A stretch of 64,000 nucleotides of DNA from the NCBI RefSeq assembly GCF_000196675.2, contig NC_015312.1, positions 1,736,001-1,800,000 of the forward strand, given 5' to 3'. Below are positions 56,109 to 64,000 of this stretch, one piece after another. A model generated the notes under the pieces. It searched no databases. It was not told where the DNA came from and saw only the letters and a list, made by a program, of their open reading frames with translations. The first letter of the stretch is position 1. Each line of letters opens with the position of its first letter. A program made the position numbers and the translations under genes. The stretch is from Pseudonocardia benzenivorans CB1190. GTDB lineage: Bacteria > Actinomycetota > Actinomycetes > Mycobacteriales > Pseudonocardiaceae.

Positions 56109-57302
56109 TCATGCGGCCGGGGCCGGGAGCGTGACCGGGCGGCCCGCGGCCATCACGTGCAGCGGGCTCAGCAGGACCGCCGGATCGGCCAGCGGATCGC
56201 CCGCGACGGCCAGCAGATCGGCGTCGTACCCGGGGGCGACCCGGCCCTTGCGTTCGCCCAGCCCGCACACGGTCGCGGCGACCGACGTCCCCGCGGTCAG
56301 CGCCTGCAGGGGCGTCAGCCCCAGCTCGACGAGGTGCAGCAGCCCGCGCGGCAGGACTCCGTGCGGCTTGATCGGGGCGATCCCGGCGTCGGTCCCCGCG
56401 ACGACGAGTGCGCCGGACGCGCAGATCCGGGCCACCATGGCCAGGATGTCGGGCATGTGGCGCAGCAGCTCCGGCGGCGGCGCCAGCCCGGGCACCGGCT
56501 CCATCCCGACCGTCAGCCCGATCGCGATCCGGCGCGCCACCAGCTGCGCCATCAGCCCGTCGTCGGGGCGGCAACCGTCCGCGGTCATGAACGTGCAGTG
56601 CTCGATGCCGTCGACCCCGGCGGCGACGGCGTCGTGGATCGCGGTGACGGCGTGCGCGTGCGCGGTGACCGGCAGCCCGTGCCGGTGCGCCTCGTCGACG
56701 AGTGCGGCCAGCACCTCGGGCGGGAACTGCGTGGCGTCCCAGCTGGTCCCGGGCGTCATCTGGCCGCCGGAAGCCATCACCTTGATGACGTCGACACCCC
56801 GCTCGGCGTGCTCGCGCACCGCCGCCCGGACCCCGTCGACACCGCTGGTCACCCCACCCAGGAAGTGGCAGTGCCCGCCGGGCGAGGTGATCGGTGGGCC
56901 GGCCGCGACGATCGTCGGCAGCGGCAGGTCGCGCTCGCGCAGCTCCAGCGTCAGGTAGTCGCGGTCGCCCAGGTCGCGCACGGTCGTGACACCGGCACGC
57001 AGCTGTGCGGCCCCGGCCGCGGCCATCTGCTCGAGCACCTCGGCGGGCTCGCGGGCGGCGAGCGTGGCGACCGGGTCGAGGCCCGCGTCGAACCCGAGGT
57101 GCACGTGCGTGTCGACGAGCCCGGGCAGCAGCGTCGCGCCCGGCAGGTCGACGAGCTCGGCATCCGGCGGCGGTGCCTCCCCGCCGCCGGTCTCGACGCT
57201 CACGATCCGCCCGTCCTCGACGACGACGAGCGGCTGCGTTGCGGTGGCGACGCCGTCGAACAGTGCGGCGGCGCGGACGGCGTATCGGCTGGTCATGGGC
57301 AT
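56109..57302 (-). CDS. Metal-dependent amidohydrolase
   Basis: This 397-residue amidohydrolase-superfamily enzyme has the metal site motif GLVDTHVHLGF, GVTTVRDLGDRD, the carboxylated-Lys segment DVIKVMASGG, His ligands in VTAHAHAV and IEHCTFM, and Asp in VAGTDAGI. The sequence resembles imidazolonepropionase/prolidase-like peptidases in this superfamily; the substrate is unknown. Starts ATG 57302 or ATG 57296. It diverges from the LuxR regulator across 65 bp. Confidence 0.9.
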   Translation of the reverse strand: MPMTSRYAVRAAALFDGVATATQPLVVVEDGRIVSVETGGGEAPPPDAELVDLPGATLLPGLVDTHVHLGFDAGLDPVATLAAREPAEVLEQMAAAGAAQLRAGVTTVRDLGDRDYLTLELRERDLPLPTIVAAGPPITSPGGHCHFLGGVTSGVDGVRAAVREHAERGVDVIKVMASGGQMTPGTSWDATQFPPEVLAALVDEAHRHGLPVTAHAHAVTAIHDAVAAGVDGIEHCTFMTADGCRPDDGLMAQLVARRIAIGLTVGMEPVPGLAPPPELLRHMPDILAMVARICASGALVVAGTDAGIAPIKPHGVLPRGLLHLVELGLTPLQALTAGTSVAATVCGLGERKGRVAPGYDADLLAVAGDPLADPAVLLSPLHVMAAGRPVTLPAPAA

Positions 57303-57355
57303 GATTGGTAGTCGGGGCCCGGTGCGCTGCCATCGGTGGAAACACCGACTCGCGC

Positions 57356-57361
57356 TACGGT
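57356..57361 (+). promoter_or_regulatory. -10 hexamer for the leaderless luxR transcript
   Basis: TACGGT ends 6 nt before GTG 57368, supporting that start over longer in-frame alternatives. Confidence 0.45.
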
Positions 57362-57367
57362 TCCGCC

Positions 57368-60190
57368 GTGGCGGGACGGTTCGTCGGCCGGACGGCGGAG
57401 CTGGGCGAGCTCGCCCGGCGGTTCGACGCCGCGCTGGCGGGCGAGGCGTCGGTCGTGCTCGTCGCGGGCGAACCGGGCATCGGCAAGACCGGTCTCGTCG
57501 CCGAGCTGGGCCGGCTGGCCGGCGCGCACGGGACGCCCGTGCTGTGGGGCCGCTGTACCGACGACGACGGCGCGCCGGCCTACCGGCCGTGGCGGCAGGT
57601 GCTGCGGGCCTGGCGGGCCGCCGACCCGGACGGGCCCGCCGCCGCCGATCCCGACGACCTCGCCGCGCTCGCGCCGCTGCTGGGTTCGGCGGGCGGCGAT
57701 TCGGCCGGGGCCGGGGCGGAGGCGCGGCTCGTGCTGTTCGACGCGGCCGCCCGGGTCCTCACCGCGGCCGCCGCGCGGACCGGGCTCCTCGTCGCCCTCG
57801 ACGACCTGCAGTGGGCCGATCCCGACTCGCTCGCGCTGCTGGTGCACCTGGCACGGGAGGCGCCGACCGCGCGGCTGCTGGTAGTCGGCACCGCCCGGCC
57901 CGCCGAGCTGGCCGCCGACCCGGAACGTGCCGGGCACGTGGCCCGGCTCGCGGCTCGGCCCACGGCCGCCCGGATCGACCTCGGCGGGCTCACCGACGCC
58001 GACGTCGGCGGCGCGCTCACCGAGCGGCTGGGCGTCGCGCCGCCGCCCGAGACCGTCGCCGAGGTACGGGTCCGCTCCGGCGGTAACCCGTTCTTCGTCG
58101 GCGAGCTGGCCAGGATGCTGGCCGACGGCCGCGCCGGGCCGGTGCCGGCCGCAGTGCGCGACGTGGTCCGACTGCGGCTGGGCCGGTTGCCCGCCGGGTG
58201 CCGGGCGCTGCTCGACCTCGCGGCCGTCGCGGGCGGCGAGCTGGACGAGCCGCTGCTCGGCGCCGTCGTCGGCGGGCCCGTCACCGACGCGCTGCGCCCG
58301 GCACTCGACGACGGCGTGCTGGTACGCCCGCCCGGCCGGACTGCGCCGCGGTTCGCCCACGACATCGTCCGGGAGGCGCTGCTGGAGGTGCTGGGCGACA
58401 CCGAACGGGCCCGGCTGCACGCCCGGCTCGCCGAGGTCCTGGAGCCGCGGGCGGACGATCCCGACGTCCTCCCCGAGCTGGCCCGACACGCACTGGCCGC
58501 GCTGCCGTCCGGGGACCCCGAGGCGGCGCTGGAACGGGGCCGCGCGGCCGCCGCGCTGGCCGGGGAGCGGCTGGCCTTCGCCGAGTCGGCCCGCCGATGG
58601 GCGCGGGTGCTGGAGGCCGGCCGGCCGTTCCTGACCCCGGTGCAGCGCGCCCGGGACCTGATCGAGCTGGCCAGGGCGCAGCTGCGTGCGCACGCCGTGT
58701 CCGACGCCGTGGCGTCCTGTGTCGCGGCGGTCGACCTCGCCCGGCACGCAGGCGATGCGGCGACGCTCGCCGAGGCCGCGCTGGTCGTGCAGGGCATCTC
58801 CGATGCCGAGGTGCTGACCGCGCAGCGGGACTGGTGCGAGGAAGCACTGGCCGCGCTGGAGCCGGGGGACACGCCGGTGCGGGCCCGGCTGCTCGCGCAG
58901 CTCGCGCACACGTTGCTGTTCGTCGGCCGTCCCGACCAGGTCGACGCCTGCAGCACCCGGGCGCTGGAGATCGCGGAGCGGGTCGGCGAGCCCGCGGCGC
59001 TGGCGGCGGCGCTGCGGGCCCGCCAGCTCGCCGCGAGCGGCCCCGAGGGCAACGCCGAGCGGCTGCACCTGGGCGATCGGATGCTCGCCGTCGGCGGCTC
59101 CGATGCCGTGCTCTGGGGGCACCTGTGGCGCTTCGACGCGCTGCTGCAGGCCGGCCGGATCGCCGACGCCGAGCGCGAGCTCGACGAGCTGGCCCCGGTC
59201 GCCGCCCGGTCCGGCCAGCCCCTCGCCCGGCTGCACGTGCTGCGCAGCCGGGCGGCGCTCGCATTCGGCCGGGGTGCGTTCGACGAGGTCCGCGCACTCA
59301 ACGACGAGGCCGCGGCGCTGGCGGTGCGCGGACGGCACGTCGGCGCCGCGATGACCGCGCAGGCCGTCGAATGGCAGGTCGCGCTGCTGATCGGCCGCGA
59401 CGGCCTCGACGGGTCGCTGCCGGCCGAGCTCGCCGTCCACCGCGAGTCGCCGGTGTTCGCGGTGATGAGCACGACGATGGCCCGCTGGCATCTGGCCCTC
59501 TGCCGGCCCGAGGAGGCCGCCCGCTGGTACCGCGACCTGGCACCGCCCGGGTCGCCACGGATCCCGCGGTTCATGTCGCTGATCGTCGAGGCGTTGCGTG
59601 TGCAGATCGCCCTCGAGCTGGGCGACACGGCACCGCTGGAGGCCTGCTACCGCTTCCTCGCGCACTACGCGAACCTGTTCGTCGCGGGCGGTGCCGGGGC
59701 CACGGCCACCCACGGCTCCGTGCACCAGTACCTCGGGATCGCGGCGGCCGGGCTCGGCCGCGGTGCCGTCGCGATCCGCCACCTCACCGCGTCGGTCGAG
59801 GCCGACGAGGCGCGCGGGCTCGCCCCGTTCGCCGCGACCGCACGGCACCGGCTGGCCGTCGAGCTGCGCCGTCGCGGCCGTCCCGGCGACGCCGAGGCCG
59901 CTCGCGCGCACGCCGACCGGGCCGCCGCGACCGCCGCTCGCCTCGGCATGGAACCGTTGCGGCGCAAGCTCACCGAGCTCGACGACGCGCTGCGCGACGG
60001 CGGCGTGCTCTCCCCGCGCGAGACCGAGATCGCCGGCCTCGTCGCGGACGGGCTGAGCAACCGCGACATCGCGGCGGCCGTGCACATCTCCGAGCGCACC
60101 GTCGAGTCGCACGTCGCGCACATCCTGGCCAAGCTGGGGTTCTCGCGGCGGACCCAGATCGCCGCCTGGGTCGTCGCGCGGTCCCACTAA
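57368..60190 (+). CDS. Large LuxR-family regulator with N-terminal AAA ATPase
   Basis: This 940-residue LAL/STAND-type regulator has Walker A GEPGIGKT at about residues 34-41 and Walker [18 protein letters not shown] near 155. A long TPR-like helical sensor region spans about 300-860 (repeated [22 protein letters not shown] helices). A C-terminal LuxR helix-turn-helix (about 876-935) reads [22 protein letters not shown] and [19 protein letters not shown]. Such proteins activate catabolic or secondary-metabolite genes in response to a ligand and ATP. It is divergent from the amidohydrolase and 10 bp upstream of nucS. Confidence 0.93.
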   Translation: MAGRFVGRTAELGELARRFDAALAGEASVVLVAGEPGIGKTGLVAELGRLAGAHGTPVLWGRCTDDDGAPAYRPWRQVLRAWRAADPDGPAAADPDDLAALAPLLGSAGGDSAGAGAEARLVLFDAAARVLTAAAARTGLLVALDDLQWADPDSLALLVHLAREAPTARLLVVGTARPAELAADPERAGHVARLAARPTAARIDLGGLTDADVGGALTERLGVAPPPETVAEVRVRSGGNPFFVGELARMLADGRAGPVPAAVRDVVRLRLGRLPAGCRALLDLAAVAGGELDEPLLGAVVGGPVTDALRPALDDGVLVRPPGRTAPRFAHDIVREALLEVLGDTERARLHARLAEVLEPRADDPDVLPELARHALAALPSGDPEAALERGRAAAALAGERLAFAESARRWARVLEAGRPFLTPVQRARDLIELARAQLRAHAVSDAVASCVAAVDLARHAGDAATLAEAALVVQGISDAEVLTAQRDWCEEALAALEPGDTPVRARLLAQLAHTLLFVGRPDQVDACSTRALEIAERVGEPAALAAALRARQLAASGPEGNAERLHLGDRMLAVGGSDAVLWGHLWRFDALLQAGRIADAERELDELAPVAARSGQPLARLHVLRSRAALAFGRGAFDEVRALNDEAAALAVRGRHVGAAMTAQAVEWQVALLIGRDGLDGSLPAELAVHRESPVFAVMSTTMARWHLALCRPEEAARWYRDLAPPGSPRIPRFMSLIVEALRVQIALELGDTAPLEACYRFLAHYANLFVAGGAGATATHGSVHQYLGIAAAGLGRGAVAIRHLTASVEADEARGLAPFAATARHRLAVELRRRGRPGDAEAARAHADRAAATAARLGMEPLRRKLTELDDALRDGGVLSPRETEIAGLVADGLSNRDIAAAVHISERTVESHVAHILAKLGFSRRTQIAAWVVARSH

Positions 60191-60193
60191 GGT
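60188..60193 (+). promoter_or_regulatory. -10 hexamer for a leaderless nucS transcript
   Basis: TAAGGT ends 7 nt before GTG 60201 and overlaps the luxR stop codon (TAA 60188-60190), so nucS can be expressed independently despite the 10-bp gap. Confidence 0.45.
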
Positions 60194-60200
60194 CTGCCCG

Positions 60201-60860
60201 GTGCGCCTCGTCATCGCCCGCTGCCAGGTGGACTACGTCGGCCGGCTGACCGCCCACCTGCCGATGGCGCCGCGGCTGCTGCTGGTCAAGGCAGACGGGT
60301 CGGTCTCGGTCCACGCCGACGACCGCGCCTACAAGCCGCTCAACTGGATGAGTCCGCCGTGCTGGCTCGAGGAGCAGCCGGGTGTGTGGACCGTCCGCAA
60401 CAAGGCCGACGAGTCGCTCGTCATCACGATCGACGAGGTCCTGCACGACTCGAAGCACGAGCTCGGTGTCGACCCCGGCCTGGTCAAGGACGGGGTCGAG
60501 GCGCACCTGCAGGAGCTGCTCGCGGCGCACCCGGAGGTGTTCGGTGAGGGCCACACGCTGGTGCGCCGCGAGTACATGACGGCCATCGGGCCCGTCGACC
60601 TGCTGCTGCGCGACCCGGCCGGGGCGAGCGTCGCCGTCGAGGTCAAGCGGCGCGGTGAGATCGACGGCGTCGAGCAGCTGACGCGCTACCTCGAACTGAT
60701 GAACCGCGACCCGCTGCTGGCGCCCGTCGCCGGGGTGTTCGCCGCGCAGCAGATCAAGCCGCAGGCCCGCACGCTGGCAGAGGACCGCGGGATCCGCTGC
60801 GTCGTCGTCGACTACGACGCGCTGCGCGGCGTCGAGTCCGACGATCTCCGCCTGTTCTGA
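60201..60860 (+). CDS. nucS: Mismatch-specific endonuclease NucS (EndoMS)
   Basis: This 219-residue protein is the non-canonical mismatch-repair endonuclease of actinobacteria lacking MutS/MutL. The N-terminal DNA-binding domain ([20 protein letters not shown]) is followed by the catalytic domain with PVDLLLRD and [21 protein letters not shown], the D...ExK site. The C-terminal DDLRLF is the sliding-clamp contact motif reported for NucS. It occupies the place corresponding to Rv1321 in the mycobacterial order, here about 19 kb from murA. Confidence 0.95.
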   Translation: MRLVIARCQVDYVGRLTAHLPMAPRLLLVKADGSVSVHADDRAYKPLNWMSPPCWLEEQPGVWTVRNKADESLVITIDEVLHDSKHELGVDPGLVKDGVEAHLQELLAAHPEVFGEGHTLVRREYMTAIGPVDLLLRDPAGASVAVEVKRRGEIDGVEQLTRYLELMNRDPLLAPVAGVFAAQQIKPQARTLAEDRGIRCVVVDYDALRGVESDDLRLF

Positions 60861-61017
60861 GCCCTGTGAGTGACCGTCGCGGACGTCGTGCGCGTCGGTC
60901 CCACGGGTTTTCTCGGCCCCCGGGAATCGCTCGCCGGAGCGTCGCCCTCACGCGCCGTCTGCACGATGGTGGTGTGGCGACGCCCACAGCGGGGTGGGCG
61001 GGACGAGGGAGCTACTC

Positions 61018-62085
61018 ATGACCGAGACCATGCGCGCGTTCGTGATCAAGCAGGTCGGCGAGACCGCCGTCGTCGAGAAGCCGATCCCGGAACCCGGGCC
61101 CGAGGAGGCGATCGTCCGGACCACCGCCGCGCTGATCTGCACCTCCGACGTCCACACCGTGAAGGGCGCGCTGCCGGTCGAACCGGGCCGCACCCTCGGC
61201 CACGAGTCCGTCGGTGTCGTCCACTCCCTCGGCTCGGCCGTCACCGGGTTCACCGAGGGCCAGCGGGTCGCGGTCAACGCCGTCACGCCCTGCTACCGCT
61301 GCTCGTACTGCCAGCGCGGCTTCACCAGCCAGTGCGGCGGTGCGCTCGGCGGCTACAAGTACACGACGCAGATGGACGGCAACATGGCCGAGTACTTCGT
61401 CGTGCCGGCGGCGCAGGCCAACCTGACCCCGATCCCGGACCGGCTGTCCGACGACTGGGCGGTCTACAGCTGCGACATGCTCTCCACCGGGTTCATGGGC
61501 GCCGAGCACGCGCGGCTGAACTTCGGCGAGACGGTCGCGGTGTTCGCGCAGGGACCCGTCGGGCTCTGCGCCACGATGGGCGCCAACCTCATGGGCGCGG
61601 GCCGGATCATCGCGGTCGAGTCGCGGCCCGAACGGCAGGCGCTCGCGAAGCGCTTCGGTGCCGACGACATCGTCGACTTCACCCAGGGTGACCCGGTCGA
61701 GCAGATCATGGACATGACCGACGGCGAGGGCGTCGACGCCGCGATCGAGGCGTTCGGCTTCCCGCAGACGTTCGAGGCGTGCCTGCGGGTGACCAAGGCC
61801 GGCGGCCGGGTGTCGAACATCGGCTACCACGGCGAGAACCCCGCCCCGCTGCAGCTGCCCCTCGACGCCTTCGGGCTCGGCATGAACGACAAGGCCATCC
61901 ACACAGGTCTGTGCCCGGGTGGCAACGAGCGGATGGGCCGGCTCTTCCAGCTGATGATGTCCGGCCGCATCGACCCGACGCCGATGACCACCCACACCTT
62001 CGCCTTCGACGACATCTCCCGCGCCTTCGAGATGATGACGTCGAAGGAGGACGGGATCATCAAGCCGCTCATCACCTTCGGCTGA
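61018..62085 (+). CDS. Zinc-dependent alcohol dehydrogenase
   Basis: This 355-residue MDR enzyme has catalytic zinc ligands in LICTSDVHTVKG and TLGHESVGVV, structural zinc cysteines in CYRCSYCQRGFTSQCGG, and nucleotide-binding VFAQGPVGLCATMGANLMGA. The CDMLSTGFMGAE segment recalls the NADP-dependent secondary alcohol (isopropanol) dehydrogenase group. Substrate specificity is not certain. ATG 61018 follows GGGAG at a good distance, preferred over an upstream in-frame ATG. Confidence 0.92.
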   Translation: MTETMRAFVIKQVGETAVVEKPIPEPGPEEAIVRTTAALICTSDVHTVKGALPVEPGRTLGHESVGVVHSLGSAVTGFTEGQRVAVNAVTPCYRCSYCQRGFTSQCGGALGGYKYTTQMDGNMAEYFVVPAAQANLTPIPDRLSDDWAVYSCDMLSTGFMGAEHARLNFGETVAVFAQGPVGLCATMGANLMGAGRIIAVESRPERQALAKRFGADDIVDFTQGDPVEQIMDMTDGEGVDAAIEAFGFPQTFEACLRVTKAGGRVSNIGYHGENPAPLQLPLDAFGLGMNDKAIHTGLCPGGNERMGRLFQLMMSGRIDPTPMTTHTFAFDDISRAFEMMTSKEDGIIKPLITFG

Positions 62086-62145
62086 CGGCTCCCGTCCGCG
62101 GCCGCGCGGGTCGTCGTCGGCCCGCGCGGCCGGCGGCGATCCGGT

Positions 62146-62151
62146 TACCCT
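62146..62151 (+). promoter_or_regulatory. -10 hexamer for the leaderless aldehyde dehydrogenase transcript
   Basis: TACCCT ends 6 nt before ATG 62158 with no ribosome-binding site between. Confidence 0.45.
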
Positions 62152-62157
62152 TGGGTA

Positions 62158-63630
62158 ATGACCGCCACCGACGCCGCGCCGCGGACCTTCGAGTCGCTGG
62201 ACCCGCGCACCGGCGACGTCGTGGGCACCCATCCCGTGCACGACGCCGCGGCCGTGCAGGCCGCCGTCGACAAGGCGGCGGTCGCGGCGGACTGGTGGCG
62301 CGGGCTCGGGTTCGACGGGCGCCTCCCCCGGCTCGCGGCCTGGCGCTCGCTGCTGGCCAACCGGATCGACGACCTCGCGGGCGTGATCGTCACCGAGACC
62401 GGCAAGCCGCTCGACGACGCCCGGCTGGAGCTCGTGCTCGCCGTCGACCACCTCGACTGGGCCGCCCGCAACGCCAAGCGTGTGCTCGGACGTCGTTCCG
62501 TGCGGGCCGGGCTGCTCGGCGCCAACCAGGCCGCGTCGGTCTCCTACCCGCCGCTCGGCGTCGTCGGCGTGATCGGACCGTGGAACTACCCGGTGTTCAC
62601 CCCGATGGGCTCGATCGCCTACGCGCTCGCCGCCGGGAACACCGTCGTCTTCAAGCCGAGCGAGCTGACCCCCGGTGTCGGGCGCGCCCTGGCCGACACG
62701 CTGGCCGAAGCGGTGCCCGACGCGCCGTTGCTGCAGGTCGTGACGGGTTACGGCGAGACGGGTGCCGCGCTGTGCCGGGCGCGGGGCGTCGGCAAGATCG
62801 CGTTCACGGGCTCGACGGCCACCGGCAAGCGCGTCATGGCCGCCTGCGCGGAGAACCTCGTGCCCGTGCTGATCGAGTGCGGCGGCAAGGACGCGATGAT
62901 CGTCGACTCCGACGCCGATCTGGCCGCGGCCGCCGACGCCGCCGTCTGGGGCGGGATGTCCAACGCGGGGCAGACGTGCGTGGGCGTCGAGCGCGTGTAC
63001 GTGCTCGGGACGGTCGCCGACGCCTTCGCCGCGGAGGTGACCAAGCGTGCCCTGGCGCTGCGGGCGGGCGAGTCCTTCGGGCCGATGACCATGCCCGCGC
63101 AGGCCGACGTGGTCGCCCGGCACGTCGCCGACGCACTCGCCGCGGGCGGGACCGCGCTGGTCGGGGGCCCCGACCCGGTGCACGACGGACTCGTCGATCC
63201 GGTCGTCATCGCCGACGTGCCCGAGGACAGCGTCGCGGTGACCGAGGAGACGTTCGGGCCGGTGCTCGTCGTCAACCGCGTGCAGGACGTCGACGACGCG
63301 GTGCGCCGCGCCAACGCCACCGGCTACGGGCTCGGCGCCTCGGTGTTCTCCGGGGCGCGCGGCGAGGAGATCGCCGGCCGGCTGCGCTGCGGCATGGTCG
63401 CGGTCAACGGGGTCATCTCGTTCGCGGGCATCCCCGCGCTGCCCTTCGGGGGCGTCGGCGACTCGGGGTTCGGCCGCATCCACGGCGACGACGGCCTGCG
63501 CGAGTTCACCCGGCCGCAGGCCGTGGCCCGCCAGCGGTTCGCGCTGCCCGTTCCGCTGACCAGCTTCCGACGCCCCGCGTCGGCGATGAAGGGCCTGGTC
63601 AGGATGACGCGGCTGCGGATGGGGCGCTGA
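62158..63630 (+). CDS. Aldehyde dehydrogenase family protein
   Basis: In this 490-residue NAD(P)-dependent dehydrogenase the cofactor region reads GVIGPWNYPVFTPMGS and FKPSELTP; the general base Glu is in LIECGGKDAMIV; the nucleophilic Cys is in NAGQTCVGVERVY. Sequence style is like succinate-semialdehyde/long-chain aldehyde dehydrogenases. Its C-terminal extension (SAMKGLVRMTRLRMGR) is basic. It follows the alcohol dehydrogenase by 72 nt and could oxidise its aldehyde product, although each has its own start signals. Confidence 0.93.
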   Translation: MTATDAAPRTFESLDPRTGDVVGTHPVHDAAAVQAAVDKAAVAADWWRGLGFDGRLPRLAAWRSLLANRIDDLAGVIVTETGKPLDDARLELVLAVDHLDWAARNAKRVLGRRSVRAGLLGANQAASVSYPPLGVVGVIGPWNYPVFTPMGSIAYALAAGNTVVFKPSELTPGVGRALADTLAEAVPDAPLLQVVTGYGETGAALCRARGVGKIAFTGSTATGKRVMAACAENLVPVLIECGGKDAMIVDSDADLAAAADAAVWGGMSNAGQTCVGVERVYVLGTVADAFAAEVTKRALALRAGESFGPMTMPAQADVVARHVADALAAGGTALVGGPDPVHDGLVDPVVIADVPEDSVAVTEETFGPVLVVNRVQDVDDAVRRANATGYGLGASVFSGARGEEIAGRLRCGMVAVNGVISFAGIPALPFGGVGDSGFGRIHGDDGLREFTRPQAVARQRFALPVPLTSFRRPASAMKGLVRMTRLRMGR

Positions 63631-63757
63631 CCCCGGCACCCGTGCGCGACCCTCCCGGCCGGGTGTTCCTGGCGACATGCGTGGTATCCCGAGCAGCCGG
63701 GATGGGAGGATCGGCGCCGGACAGCCATGTCCCTCGTCGATGTGGGAGGTTGCAGGC

Positions 63758-64000
63758 GTGACACGGGAGTTCCGGACGGTCGGGGTCGTCGGGCTGGGCA
63801 CGATGGGCGCCGGCATCGTGGAGGTGTTCGCCCGCAACGGCCTGCAGGTCATCGCGGCAGAGATCAACGACGAGGCCGTCGCCCGCGGGCGCAGCCATCT
63901 CGAGACCTCGACGACGCGCGCGATCGAGCGTGGCAAGCTCAGCCGCGAGGACGCCGACGAGCTGCTCGGCCGCATCACGACGACGACGGCCCTCGCCGAT
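63758..64000 (+). CDS. 3-hydroxyacyl-CoA (3-hydroxybutyryl-CoA) dehydrogenase, N-terminal part
   Basis: The window ends inside this gene. The first 81 residues contain the NAD-binding signature VGVVGLGTMGAGIVEVFARNG and the long helix-rich segment ARGRSHLETSTTRAIERGKL, typical of FadB2/Hbd enzymes that oxidise 3-hydroxybutyryl-CoA. GTG 63758 is the start; GGGAGGTTGCAG lies just upstream. The enzyme would connect to acyl-CoA metabolism by the mutase, hydratase and acyl-CoA dehydrogenase of this window. Confidence 0.9.
   Translation, partial: MTREFRTVGVVGLGTMGAGIVEVFARNGLQVIAAEINDEAVARGRSHLETSTTRAIERGKLSREDADELLGRITTTTALAD

Overview
The window is very GC-rich (above 70% by eye), uses GTG starts heavily, and carries an actinobacterial gene set: DUF3105, DUF2550, NucS, an insertion-bearing Rho, a PduO-type adenosyltransferase, and MurA with Asp in place of the catalytic Cys. 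Content and order fit a Pseudonocardia-like member of the Pseudonocardiaceae. That placement is inference; no rRNA gene is present.

Layout. 1-8 kb: an ECF41-type sigma factor and its carboxymuconolactone decarboxylase-like partner share an intergenic region with two face-to-face ECF41-type promoters. Next come a TPM-domain secreted protein and a leftward cluster with cobalt-transport-like cbtB-cbtA and three envelope genes. 8-14 kb: a molybdopterin oxidoreductase convergent with an AraC regulator, then a DUF3105-DUF305 pair ending in tRNA-Arg(CCG). 13.7-41.3 kb: a conserved housekeeping block in the order argS-lysA-hom-thrC-thrB-rho-rpmE-prfA-prmC-tsaC-[TetR, glyA]-wecA-atpZ-atpI-atpBEF-b'-atpHAGDC-DUF2550-pduO-murA. 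This matches the order known from Mycobacterium tuberculosis Rv1292-Rv1315. 41.3-60.2 kb: accessory genes, including an ethylmalonyl-CoA mutase-type (MeaA) enzyme, an EhuBCDA-type amino-acid/ectoine ABC transporter with a second EhuB-like protein facing it, enoyl-CoA hydratase, TetR, cytochrome P450, methyltransferase, acyl-CoA dehydrogenase, NUDIX hydrolase, WYL regulator, amidohydrolase and a giant LuxR regulator. 60.2-64 kb: nucS, an alcohol dehydrogenase, an aldehyde dehydrogenase and the start of a 3-hydroxyacyl-CoA dehydrogenase.

How the parts work together. argS-lysA-hom-thrC-thrB covers arginyl-tRNA charging and the lysine/threonine branches of the aspartate pathway. rho-rpmE-prfA-prmC-tsaC is a transcription-termination and translation module. 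atpZ to atpC encodes the complete F1Fo ATP synthase and has a near-consensus Rex (NADH/NAD+ sensor) operator just upstream. PduO could supply adenosylcobalamin to the nearby MeaA-type mutase, and CbtAB could supply cobalt.

The most unusual structure lies between genes. A dispersed element has 8-12 bp inverted arms (GCGCAACC / GGTTGCGC) exactly 34 bp apart. It repeats in short tandem arrays with a 62-bp period at three separated loci, plus a fourth partial locus beside a decayed DUF559 gene. A second repeat, a long hairpin, ends genes at 44.3 and 49.4 kb. Many genes also have a TANNNT hexamer 6-8 nt before the start codon, suggesting widespread leaderless transcription.
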